Shown in pieces: positions 17,605 through 22,763 of a stretch of 27,607 nucleotides of DNA. A model generated the notes under the pieces. It saw only the letters and a program-made list of their open reading frames with translations. It was not told the origin of the DNA and ran no database searches. The stretch's first letter is position 1; each line of letters begins with the position of its first letter. Source of the stretch: a virus; IMG/VR virus record IMGVR_UViG_3300042507_005356, positions 1 through 27,607 of that record; one strand, written 5' to 3'. The translations under genes and the position numbers were made by a program.

Positions 17605-18182
17605 TGACTGAAGTATTTTTTATATCAGAGGATTATCTAAAAACCAATACGAGCATTTCGGAGAACATTGACTCAGGTGAACTAAGATTTTGTATTCTAA
17701 CTGCCCAAAATATCAATGTTCAAGAAACTCTTGGTCAACCTCTATATGAGGAAATACAAGACCAAGTATCAGGTAATACTTTAACTCCTGATAACAAGTA
17801 TTTATTGGACAAATATATTGTTCCTGCCACAACTCAGTGGGCTTATTATCATGGTCTTGATAATTTCTTTGTTAAGTGGGTTAATGTGGGTCTTGTTCAA
17901 AATAGGAACGAACAGGGTACAAATGTTGATATTAGAACATTCAAATACCTCAAAGATAATGCAAGGTCAACTGCTGAATTCTATGACCAAAATATGAGAA
18001 GATGGTTATGCGCAAAATCAAACCTATATCCAAAGTATAATGTTGTGGACATTGGTAAGATTATGCCTGAGAGAGGTTCAGCTAACCGTAGGTCAATTGC
18101 AATGAGGTCAGGTAATTTCTATCCGTATTGGTATGGACCTGTGAATTCAACTATCCAAGGTTCATTCCCCGCTCAAGCTTAA
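17604..18182 (+). CDS. Head-tail connector / neck protein (DUF6712-like)
   Basis: 192 residues, translationally coupled to the portal through a one-base overlap. The pattern ISEDYLKTNTSISENID at the start, LGQPLYEEIQDQV (about 43-55), a helical middle with IVPATTQWAYYHGL, and RSTAEFYDQNMRRWLCAKS near 118-136 matches the helical connector-type family that follows the portal in Bacteroidota phages. A gp6/gp15-type adaptor role below the portal is inferred from fold-like pattern and position. Its stop codon overlaps the stop of the convergent gene on the other strand. Confidence 0.65.
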   Translation: MTEVFFISEDYLKTNTSISENIDSGELRFCILTAQNINVQETLGQPLYEEIQDQVSGNTLTPDNKYLLDKYIVPATTQWAYYHGLDNFFVKWVNVGLVQNRNEQGTNVDIRTFKYLKDNARSTAEFYDQNMRRWLCAKSNLYPKYNVVDIGKIMPERGSANRRSIAMRSGNFYPYWYGPVNSTIQGSFPAQA

Positions 18183-18481
18183 GACAATGTAATCCATTCA
18201 GGATTACCATACTGCTCACAAATTGAATTATATTTTTCTGTCTGTTTGTCTGTAATAGGGTCAAATCTAAAGAAATATTGTACAGAGTCAGGAATACCTG
18301 ATTCTTTGTGTGCAATGATTTCTTTGCCTGCTTTGTTGAAATAAACAACATAAGCAATACAATGTATTCCACCTATTACACAATTTTCCCAATACCCTTT
18401 GTAAAAGGGTGAATAATTTTCATCAGACCAAGTTGTGTTGCGGTTTTTTGAGAAAGCTGAGAGTGAAGAGTATTTTTTCAT
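18179..18481 (-). CDS. Small - strand protein, unknown function
   Basis: 100 residues from ATG at 18481. An in-frame ATG seven codons upstream is possible, but it would sit against the promoter-like box, and the context ACACAATGAAAA at 18481 is shared with the other - strand genes. The sequence has aromatic clusters (YSPFYKGYWENC; VQYFFRFDP) and three Cys. The family is not recognised. It is the last gene of the - strand run and shares a TTAA with the opposing neck gene, so no terminator fits between them. Early phage function is inferred from strand and promoter style only. Confidence 0.6.
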   Translation of the reverse strand: MKKYSSLSAFSKNRNTTWSDENYSPFYKGYWENCVIGGIHCIAYVVYFNKAGKEIIAHKESGIPDSVQYFFRFDPITDKQTEKYNSICEQYGNPEWITLS

Positions 18482-18499
18482 TGTGTTTGATTTAAAGAA

Positions 18500-18507
18500 C
18501 AAAGATA
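18500..18507 (-). promoter_or_regulatory. Bacteroidota-type -7 box (TATCTTTG)
   Basis: On the - strand TATCTTTG fits TAnnTTTG, 18 bases before the chosen ATG. It is followed by TTCTTT, as is the box at 19016. No clear TTTG lies 19-20 bases upstream. Confidence 0.5.
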
Positions 18508-18513
18508 ATGGAT

Positions 18514-18795
18514 TTAATCAATGATTGATAATTTTTTTTGTGTGGTTATTTCCCAAATTCTTGCGTCAAGTTGTAACTCATCGTCCGCTTCAAAAACACC
18601 AACATTCCAAAAATCTTCTGAGTCTATTTTACAAAACTCATAGAATTCATACATATCTGTGAATCTTCCTTGCTCCAAATCAACAAGTAGAGCAGAATAT
18701 TTTTCATCAGTGAATTCAAAAAAGATGGTCAAACCACCATCAATTTCATAACCAAGTGTACCTGTTTTTTTTGTGTCTAATGTTAAGATTTTCAT
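18514..18795 (-). CDS. Small acidic protein, unknown function
   Basis: 93 residues with about 21 Asp/Glu against 9 Lys/Arg, so strongly acidic. It has alternating hydrophobic segments (GGLTIFFEFTDEKYSALLVD) suggesting a small beta-rich fold. The start ATG lies in the shared context ACACAATGAAAA. No family is recognised. Small acidic early phage proteins are sometimes DNA mimics or inhibitors of host enzymes; that is only a suggestion here. It lies between two other small genes, each with its own promoter-like box. Confidence 0.6.
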   Translation of the reverse strand: MKILTLDTKKTGTLGYEIDGGLTIFFEFTDEKYSALLVDLEQGRFTDMYEFYEFCKIDSEDFWNVGVFEADDELQLDARIWEITTQKKLSIID

Positions 18796-18819
18796 TGTGT
18801 TTATTTTAATTGTGAGTTG

Positions 18820-18827
18820 CTAAGATA
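18820..18827 (-). promoter_or_regulatory. Possible variant -7 box (TATCTTAG)
   Basis: TATCTTAG on the - strand differs from TAnnTTTG at one base and lies 24 bases upstream of the ATG at 18795. It falls just past the stop of the upstream gene. No upstream TTTG is seen, so it is the weakest of the set. Confidence 0.35.
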
Positions 18828-18829
18828 TA

Positions 18830-18985
18830 TTATTTTTCTGATTCTGAGAAAAATCTTTCATATTCTTTTTTTAATTTTCCTTGAGCCATGAGAGACCATA
18901 ACAAACCTGAAATTTGTTCTTCATTTAAGATTTGAGCTAAAGTCCAAACGCATGTGTCTTCTGAGCTGACGAGTAATTTTTTCAT
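18830..18985 (-). CDS. Small 51-residue protein, unknown function
   Basis: A short - strand gene: ATG at 18985, TAA at 18830-18832. The product starts MKKLLVSSEDTCVWTLAQIL and continues with a helical, Lys/Glu-rich second half ending FFSESEK. It is supported by a TATCTTTG box 30 bases upstream, a start context (CAATGAAAA) like its neighbours', and the fact that it fills an otherwise empty 250-base gap. The family is not recognised. At 51 residues it is easily missed by length cut-offs. Confidence 0.6.
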   Translation of the reverse strand: MKKLLVSSEDTCVWTLAQILNEEQISGLLWSLMAQGKLKKEYERFFSESEK

Positions 18986-19015
18986 TGTAGTTGTGTTTTG
19001 TTGTTATTGAAAGAA

Positions 19016-19023
19016 CAAAGATA
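19016..19023 (-). promoter_or_regulatory. Bacteroidota-type -7 box (TATCTTTG)
   Basis: TATCTTTG followed by TTCTTT on the - strand, 30 bases before the ATG at 18985. The -33 position holds TTTTC at 20 bases, one base off TTTG. Confidence 0.55.
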
Positions 19024-19048
19024 TAAAATATTACTGATTTTGGGAAAA

Positions 19049-19297
19049 TTATTTTTCGTAGAACATATTAACATCAGACTTTACGGATTTCATAACTGAA
19101 GTCATATCATAACAACCCCCCTTTTCAATGGGGCTAATTCCGTATAACAAAGTTTGACCACCAAATCTTTTACCTTTTCTGACTTTTTTAACTTGTTGAA
19201 ATATTTGTGTTCCGTCGTTCCATTCTTCAACTACTGCTGTGTATTGTCCGTACTTTTTTGTGATTCTTTTCTGAATTGTGTAAGTGATAGTTTTCAT
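19049..19297 (-). CDS. Small basic protein, unknown function
   Basis: 82 residues from ATG at 19297. I prefer this start to an in-frame ATG 11 codons earlier because that one would overlap the promoter box at 19320-19327, and ATAACACAATGAAAAC at 19297 fits the shared start context. The protein is Lys-rich (RITKKYGQYTAVVEEW; KKVRKGKRFGG) with a likely beta-rich N-terminal half. It might bind nucleic acid, but no motif proves it. The family is not recognised. Confidence 0.6.
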   Translation of the reverse strand: MKTITYTIQKRITKKYGQYTAVVEEWNDGTQIFQQVKKVRKGKRFGGQTLLYGISPIEKGGCYDMTSVMKSVKSDVNMFYEK

Positions 19298-19319
19298 TGT
19301 GTTATTTTTTAATGTTGAA

Positions 19320-19350
19320 CAAAGATACACAGATAATTTATTCCACCAAA
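19320..19350 (-). promoter_or_regulatory. Bacteroidota-type promoter (TTTTG, 19 bases, TATCTTTG)
   Basis: On the - strand TTTG (19350-19347), a 19-base spacer, then TATCTTTG (19327-19320). The match to the Bacteroidota consensus is complete at both boxes. It drives the gene starting at 19297. Confidence 0.75.
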
Positions 19351-19358
19351 ATTATTTT

Positions 19359-19387
19359 AAAAAAAAAGGGGAATATTTCTACTCCCC
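19359..19387 (-). terminator. Rho-independent terminator after the 19415-19711 gene
   Basis: In the - strand transcript GGGGA pairs with TCCCC around an A/T-rich loop, followed by nine T. A second small inverted repeat, AAGACT-CCCC-AGTCTT (19401-19416), lies just upstream and overlaps the gene's stop codon. Confidence 0.75.
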
Positions 19388-19414
19388 TAATCTAAACACA
19401 AAGACTCCCCAGTC

Positions 19415-19711
19415 TTAGAATACTTCAATATTTTTAAGGTCTTTGAATAACTCCTGTAATTGTTGGTCTCTTTTTAACTTGAAGTAAGTATCCATCTTGG
19501 TTACCCAAGCTTCATCACCTGTCTGAAACCACTGCAATACTCTTTTATTGACCAACATAATGTCTTCCATTGACCACTGAAGGTTATGAGCGGACATAAA
19601 TTGAAGAGTTGTTTTCATAGCTGCTTCTCTGTCTACGATAGGTTGTACGGCTTCTTTGAAGAGTTGAGTCCTATCAAATCCCAACGGTTTTGTTTCGTAA
19701 TTCTTGTTCAT
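19415..19711 (-). CDS. Small helical protein, unknown function
   Basis: 98 residues, predicted almost entirely helical (KEAVQPIVDREAAMKTTLQF; LKRDQQLQELFKDLKNIEVF), with several Trp. It has the best-formed promoter of the - strand run upstream and a clear terminator downstream, so it is probably a single-gene transcript. The family is not recognised. A small helical early protein that binds a host or phage partner is plausible but not shown. Confidence 0.65.
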   Translation of the reverse strand: MNKNYETKPLGFDRTQLFKEAVQPIVDREAAMKTTLQFMSAHNLQWSMEDIMLVNKRVLQWFQTGDEAWVTKMDTYFKLKRDQQLQELFKDLKNIEVF

Positions 19712-19730
19712 AGTATTTGTTGTTTTTTTA

Positions 19731-19762
19731 CAAATATAAATGATTTCAAATTACCAGACAAA
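19731..19762 (-). promoter_or_regulatory. Bacteroidota-type promoter (TTTG, 20 bases, TATATTTG)
   Basis: On the - strand TTTG (19762-19759), exactly 20 bases, then TATATTTG (19738-19731), ending 20 bases before the ATG at 19711. It matches both boxes of the consensus. Confidence 0.75.
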
Positions 19763-19945
19763 TTATTTTGGTTTTTTTTTATAACCAAATGGTCTACCAC
19801 TTTTTTTTGGTCTGCCAGGTTTTAAAACAATATTTTGATATCTGTTTATAAATTGTGCATGAATTTCTTCATCGGTATTGTATCCAAGTAATTGAAGCAA
19901 CCTCTTAGCTTCAGGATATAGTATTTGTTCTTCGTATTTAGTCAT
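19763..19945 (-). CDS. Small protein with AT-hook-like tail
   Basis: 60 residues. The N-terminal part (residues 12-36, EAKRLLQLLGYNTDEEIHAQ) matches the C-terminal 25 residues of the protein at 20274-20585, so the two share a small helical domain. The C-terminus is very basic with two GRP cores (PGRPKKSGRPFGYKKKPK), like an AT-hook that reads the minor groove of AT-rich DNA. A DNA-binding regulatory role is inferred. The ATG follows directly on the T-run of a terminator hairpin, leaving no obvious promoter (see findings). Confidence 0.65.
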   Translation of the reverse strand: MTKYEEQILYPEAKRLLQLLGYNTDEEIHAQFINRYQNIVLKPGRPKKSGRPFGYKKKPK

Positions 19946-19978
19946 AAAAAAACCCTCACCAGTAAATACCGATGAGGG
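19946..19978 (-). terminator. Terminator hairpin whose T-run touches a start codon
   Basis: In the - strand RNA an 11-bp stem with an AUUU loop forms between CCCTCATCGGT and its partner, followed by seven U and then at once the AUG at 19945. Two of the pairs are G-U, which exist only in the - strand transcript (the + strand would have A-C mismatches), so the direction is clear. Confidence 0.75.
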
Positions 19979-19995
19979 ATATAAATAAAAAACAA

Positions 19996-20013
19996 AGAGT
20001 TATGGCAAACTCT
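19996..20013 (-). terminator. Weaker hairpin overlapping the stop of the winged-helix gene
   Basis: AGAGTT and AACTCT (6 bp, loop of 6) followed by TTGTTTTTTATTT in the - strand transcript. It overlaps the TAG of the gene ending at 20012 and may act in tandem with the hairpin at 19953-19978. Confidence 0.45.
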
Positions 20014-20272
20014 AGCAAGTTTTCATTGCTTCCTTATAAGTATTTAACACTTCGTTATAAACCTGTTTTCCCTTGGAAGATAATGTGAATAGTGATGGTT
20101 CACCGTCAAATTTCTTCTTCGTGAATAGACATAGGTTTTCAAGTTTTCTAACTCTCATGTAGAAATTCTTGTTTTGATTTACGGAGCTAGCTGCCATTGG
20201 GACATCTACCCCACCTCCCTCAATTACGAAGGTTAGGATTTCCAAATCTTTTGCTGTGATTAAGTCTTGCAT
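20012..20272 (-). CDS. Winged-helix DNA-binding protein (putative regulator)
   Basis: 86 residues. Helical N-terminus (TAKDLEILTFVIEGGG), a recognition-helix-like segment (SVNQNKNFYMRVRKLENL, about 31-48) followed by a wing-like strand pair (LFTKKKFDGEPSLFTLSSKG) and a final helix. This order fits a small MarR- or replication-regulator-like winged helix; the match is by pattern only. It starts one base after the stop of the upstream gene (TAA-A-ATG), so the two are translated together. It ends in two tandem hairpins. Control of the early/late switch at the nearby divergent promoters is a reasonable guess. Confidence 0.6.
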   Translation of the reverse strand: MQDLITAKDLEILTFVIEGGGVDVPMAASSVNQNKNFYMRVRKLENLCLFTKKKFDGEPSLFTLSSKGKQVYNEVLNTYKEAMKTC

Positions 20273-20273
20273 T

Positions 20274-20585
20274 TTAATTTAATTTATGTTTTTTATTGAA
20301 CTGTTCTGCCACATTTTGTGATGTGTCGTACCCAAGTTTTTGTAATAATTTCCTTGCTCCAATGAAATCTGATTCAGTAATCTTTGAAAATTTCAAGTGA
20401 GCATTATCCCCATCATCATCTTTATCCTTCTTGGTGAAGTGTCTCTTACACCTTGAGGATTTTCCCCAACTACTTTTATTATCTTTATAGAAATCCTTTT
20501 CAGGTCTATACTGTCCACAAATGGTACAAAAGTAGCTAACACCATTTTCTTTATCCCAAATCCTTCTGTTTATCAAATCCTTCAT
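20274..20585 (-). CDS. Zinc-finger-like protein with C-terminal LLQxLGY domain
   Basis: 103 residues. A probable zinc site is formed by Cys20, Cys23, Cys46 and His49 (CTICGQYRPEKDFYKDN ... SRCKRHFTKK), a spacing reminiscent of HNH/recombination-type zinc knuckles but without a clear nuclease motif. An acidic linker (KDKDDDGDN) leads to a C-terminal helical domain (GARKLLQKLGYDTSQNVAEQ) that is paralogous to the N-terminus of the 60-residue protein at 19763-19945. First gene of the - strand run, divergent from the replication gene, with a good promoter-like pair upstream. A DNA-binding role is inferred. Confidence 0.65.
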   Translation of the reverse strand: MKDLINRRIWDKENGVSYFCTICGQYRPEKDFYKDNKSSWGKSSRCKRHFTKKDKDDDGDNAHLKFSKITESDFIGARKLLQKLGYDTSQNVAEQFNKKHKLN

Positions 20586-20590
20586 AATAA

Positions 20591-20621
20591 TAAATATAGT
20601 TATTTGGAAAATAAATCAAAA
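20591..20621 (-). promoter_or_regulatory. Promoter-like pair (TTTTG, 18 bases, TATATTTA), - strand
   Basis: TTTTG (20621-20617) and TATATTTA (20598-20591) precede the ATG at 20585 by five bases. The last base differs from TAnnTTTG, and the short leader is unusual. Confidence 0.5.
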
Positions 20622-20634
20622 TATTTCACATTTT

Positions 20635-20665
20635 TTTGGAATAAATTTTTTTTCTCTTATATTTA
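20635..20665 (+). promoter_or_regulatory. Promoter-like pair (TTTG, 19 bases, TATATTTA), + strand
   Basis: TTTG (20635-20638), a 19-base spacer, TATATTTA (20658-20665), 18 bases before the ATG at 20684. It uses the same -7 variant as the divergent - strand promoter 40 bases away. Confidence 0.6.
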
Positions 20666-20683
20666 TAATAAAAACAAATAATT

Positions 20684-21517
20684 ATGAGTAAATTCAGTCC
20701 TATGCTACACGAAGAGGTAATAGCTTGTTTAAGAACATTAGATGACGATACACTATCGTCTATCATGAGAATGATTTTTGATTGGAATGATGGTATTGAA
20801 GTAAAACCAAAAACACAACTTGAAAAGTTTGCTTGGGCTTTAGTGCTTCCAAAACTTGAACAAAATAGAGAAAACTACAATGCAAAAGTAAAACAGACAA
20901 CAGAAGCAGCAAACAAAAGATGGAACAAAAACACGGATACGAACGCATCCGAACGAATGCGTGAGAAACCTAACTATAACTATAACTATAACTCTAGTAA
21001 TAATTCTTCTAAAGAAGAATTATTAAATAATAAACAACCTCCTTCGTCTGTGGACGAGTCGGTTGTTTCTAAGGGGTTGGAGAGTCTTGAAAATATTTTC
21101 CCTCAAGGAAGAAACTATGTTGGAATTGACGAAGTCAATTTATGGAATAGTTTGACCCAAGAACAAAAAAAGGTTATGATTAAAAGGGCTTCAATGTATA
21201 TCAGAAACGAAAAGAAAAAAGATGAAGGGAAATATATCAAAGGAATGGGTAAGTGGATGCGTGAACAATGTGAGAAAGGTTTGGAGGAAAAACAACCTTC
21301 AATGAAAAACTCAACGAAGGCTGATGACCCAAGGTTATTGAAGATGACCGATGGGTCAATCTACTCAATCCTACTTGAAAAAGTATCAGGACAAACTAAA
21401 CAAGCTGATAAACTCTATTATCTCCTCAATAAGAAGGAAATGTTCACAAGTAAGGGTGAACTACTAACCTTCGTAACATCTCTCAACCAGAGGGAAATAA
21501 ATGACCTTATAAACTAA
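20684..21517 (+). CDS. Replisome organiser / replication initiator-like protein (DUF6291-like N-terminus)
   Basis: 277 residues. The N-terminal about 75 residues (FSPMLHEEVIACLRTLDDDT; FAWALVLPKLEQNRENYNAK) match the DUF6291-type domain found at the front of many phage replication initiators, followed by KRWNKN, as usual before a variable linker. The linker (about 85-135) is low-complexity (NYNYNYNSSNNSS; PPSSVDESVVSKG). The C-terminal domain (about 140-277) is helical and may contact the helicase or loader. The DNA coding for the linker contains tandem repeats and a large palindrome that look like a replication origin, as in phage lambda's O gene. Assignment is by pattern and position; no helicase or primase is in the window. 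Confidence 0.65.
   Translation: MSKFSPMLHEEVIACLRTLDDDTLSSIMRMIFDWNDGIEVKPKTQLEKFAWALVLPKLEQNRENYNAKVKQTTEAANKRWNKNTDTNASERMREKPNYNYNYNSSNNSSKEELLNNKQPPSSVDESVVSKGLESLENIFPQGRNYVGIDEVNLWNSLTQEQKKVMIKRASMYIRNEKKKDEGKYIKGMGKWMREQCEKGLEEKQPSMKNSTKADDPRLLKMTDGSIYSILLEKVSGQTKQADKLYYLLNKKEMFTSKGELLTFVTSLNQREINDLIN
20934..21057. other. Candidate replication origin inside the initiator gene
   Basis: Visible elements in order: two tandem 10-bp units CGAACGCATC / CGAACGAATG (20940-20959); two overlapping inverted repeats, CGGAT..ATCCG (20934-20951) and ACGCAT..ATGCGT (20943-20962), mutually exclusive as hairpins; 3.7 copies of AACTAT (20972-20993); a 28-bp palindrome with 13-bp arms (20998-21025); an A/T-rich run; and TCGTC-TGTG-GACGA (21044-21057). 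This is a GC-rich island followed by AT-rich DNA, in the linker-coding part of the gene. Confidence 0.45.
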
Positions 21518-21525
21518 TTTAAGAT

Positions 21526-21795
21526 ATGAATGTATACCAACAAAACTACGACCCTGAATTTATCAAGCAATTACCTGTTGATTTCAACAAAATGAAGAAC
21601 ATGGATTTATCAACGATACCCGAAGTATTCCACGATTTATTCACAACAGATTGGAATTGGGGGAATCATTCCAAGATGAAATATCAAATGAGAAACATTA
21701 TGAATGAATTACATACTGAGTATGTTAACTGGATGATATTTGAAAAAGACAAACCAAAGAAACAAGCAGAGGTATTCTTAGGAGGGTTTGATTAA
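21526..21795 (+). CDS. Small protein, unknown function
   Basis: 89 residues, 8 bases after the replication gene and so probably in its operon. Helical and rich in Asn, Met, Trp (TDWNWGNHSKMKYQMRNIMN), ending KKQAEVFLGGFD. No motif is recognised. It may assist replication by position, like small genes next to initiators in other phages. The next gene's promoter-like element overlaps its 3' end. Confidence 0.6.
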   Translation: MNVYQQNYDPEFIKQLPVDFNKMKNMDLSTIPEVFHDLFTTDWNWGNHSKMKYQMRNIMNELHTEYVNWMIFEKDKPKKQAEVFLGGFD

Positions 21796-21819
21796 TTTAT
21801 CCTCAAGGGTACATATTTA
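21787..21819 (+). promoter_or_regulatory. Possible promoter (TTTG, 21 bases, CATATTTA)
   Basis: TTTG at 21787-21790 and CATATTTAT from 21812. It lies upstream of the chosen start at 21836 and argues against the earlier ATG at 21788. Confidence 0.35.
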
Positions 21820-21835
21820 TCATTGTAAATTACCA

Positions 21836-22111
21836 ATGATGAATGAAATGTTATTAACAACACTTGTATCAACTGTAACGGCTGTATCAGGTTTTATATA
21901 CGGAGTTCAAAAGAACAAAAAAGATTTGATATCCCAAAGCTTGAATAATTTGCAGCAACAAATTACAATTTATCAAGATGTGATTAGTTCACTTCGTGGA
22001 GAGATTGAACACCTAATATCCAAGGTAAATGAGCAAGAAAAGATTATTCAGTCCTTGGAGAAAAAGATTGACGGATTGAAGCCAAAGGTTAAGACCAAAG
22101 TTATTGAGTAA
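21836..22111 (+). CDS. Membrane-anchored coiled-coil protein
   Basis: 91 residues from ATG at 21836 (or 21839). An earlier ATG at 21788 overlaps the previous gene and adds a segment with no hydrophobic or conserved character. A single membrane segment at the N-terminus (MLLTTLVSTVTAVSGFIYGV, about 5-24) is followed by a basic NKKD and a long coiled coil (about 30-80; heptad-like Leu/Ile in VISSLRGEIEHLISKVNEQE). Small one-helix coiled-coil proteins in phages include spanin-like and holin-like lysis proteins; no lysis gene is recognised nearby, so the role is open. A strong terminator follows. Confidence 0.6.
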   Translation: MMNEMLLTTLVSTVTAVSGFIYGVQKNKKDLISQSLNNLQQQITIYQDVISSLRGEIEHLISKVNEQEKIIQSLEKKIDGLKPKVKTKVIE

Positions 22112-22174
22112 GGGTTTCTGATTCTGATATCCCATTATACATATTCTTGCATGTTTTTTTTTTCCCTTACTCAT

Positions 22175-22201
22175 AACCCCACTTAATGTGGGGTTTTTTT
22201 T
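22175..22201 (+). terminator. Rho-independent terminator after the replication operon
   Basis: AACCCCAC and GTGGGGTT form an 8-bp perfect stem with a TTAAT loop, ending in a run of eight T (22194-22201). It separates the replication genes from the packaging operon. Confidence 0.9.
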
Positions 22202-22202
22202 A

Positions 22203-22233
22203 TTTATAAATGAAATATTTATTATTATAATTG
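22203..22233 (+). promoter_or_regulatory. Possible promoter (TTTA, 19 bases, TATAATTG) of the packaging operon
   Basis: It lies right after the terminator and 6 bases before the first ATG. Both boxes are one base off the Bacteroidota consensus, but the spacing (19) is right. Confidence 0.4.
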
Positions 22234-22239
22234 AATAAG

Positions 22240-22503
22240 ATGGATTGGAATTATCCTATCAACAAATATTTTGAATTGACGGAGGAACAACAAGATGAGT
22301 GTATTGTGGAGCTAGCAAAGTTTTATTCCAAAAGATTCATTTCAAGACGAACAAAAGAATTGTTTGAGTTCACTCTGAACGATTTAATAACAAGATTGGA
22401 CTTAGAACATAAACACGGAGTTGATACAGAAAACTATGAGAGAGCAGAAATCTTTTATAGATTGACTCAAATATTCATGGAAATTCAATACGAGGAAAAT
22501 TAA
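22240..22503 (+). CDS. Small helical protein, unknown function
   Basis: 87 residues from ATG at 22240; a TTG three codons earlier is in frame but lies in the promoter-like box. Acidic and helical (FELTEEQQDECIVELAKFYS; ENYERAEIFYRLTQIFMEIQ). First gene of the packaging operon; the next gene starts two bases after its stop. The family is not recognised. Confidence 0.65.
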   Translation: MDWNYPINKYFELTEEQQDECIVELAKFYSKRFISRRTKELFEFTLNDLITRLDLEHKHGVDTENYERAEIFYRLTQIFMEIQYEEN

Positions 22504-22505
22504 CA

Positions 22506-22763
22506 ATGTGTAACTGCAAAAGACAAAAACAAGTAATCAACAATTTATCCATACCAAGTTATGTCCAACTTGGAATTGATGCTTGGAATAAGGTTAAGGA
22601 TACAAAGTTTGAAGACATACAAGACGAAGATTGGGTTGAACTATATTCAGTATATTGGAAAATATATCCAAACTCAAAAGGACAACCATCAAAAGAAGAG
22701 CTCCTTCAAATAATAGAGAAGGTTCAATCATACAAAAAACAAGTATATGTTAAACGAAAATAA
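22506..22763 (+). CDS. Small protein with N-terminal CNC motif, unknown function
   Basis: 85 residues, starting MCNCKRQKQ, then a helical, Trp/Tyr-rich body (DEDWVELYSVYWKIYPNSKG) and a Lys-rich end. The two Cys near the start could join a metal site only with a partner, since no other Cys is present. It overlaps the TerS gene by 17 bases. It fits the group of small genes often found just before TerS; function unknown. Confidence 0.6.
   Translation: MCNCKRQKQVINNLSIPSYVQLGIDAWNKVKDTKFEDIQDEDWVELYSVYWKIYPNSKGQPSKEELLQIIEKVQSYKKQVYVKRK

Noticed and set aside
19586-19825. + strand frame of 79 residues in the early region
   Set aside because: It crosses two - strand genes and a well-formed - strand promoter, and its Phe/Ser/Cys-rich product looks like antisense.
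18835-22127. Shared 13-mer TTTCTGATTCTGA at 18835-18847 and 22115-22127
   Set aside because: One copy is coding end, one intergenic; no flanking likeness or structure, so it is best taken as chance.
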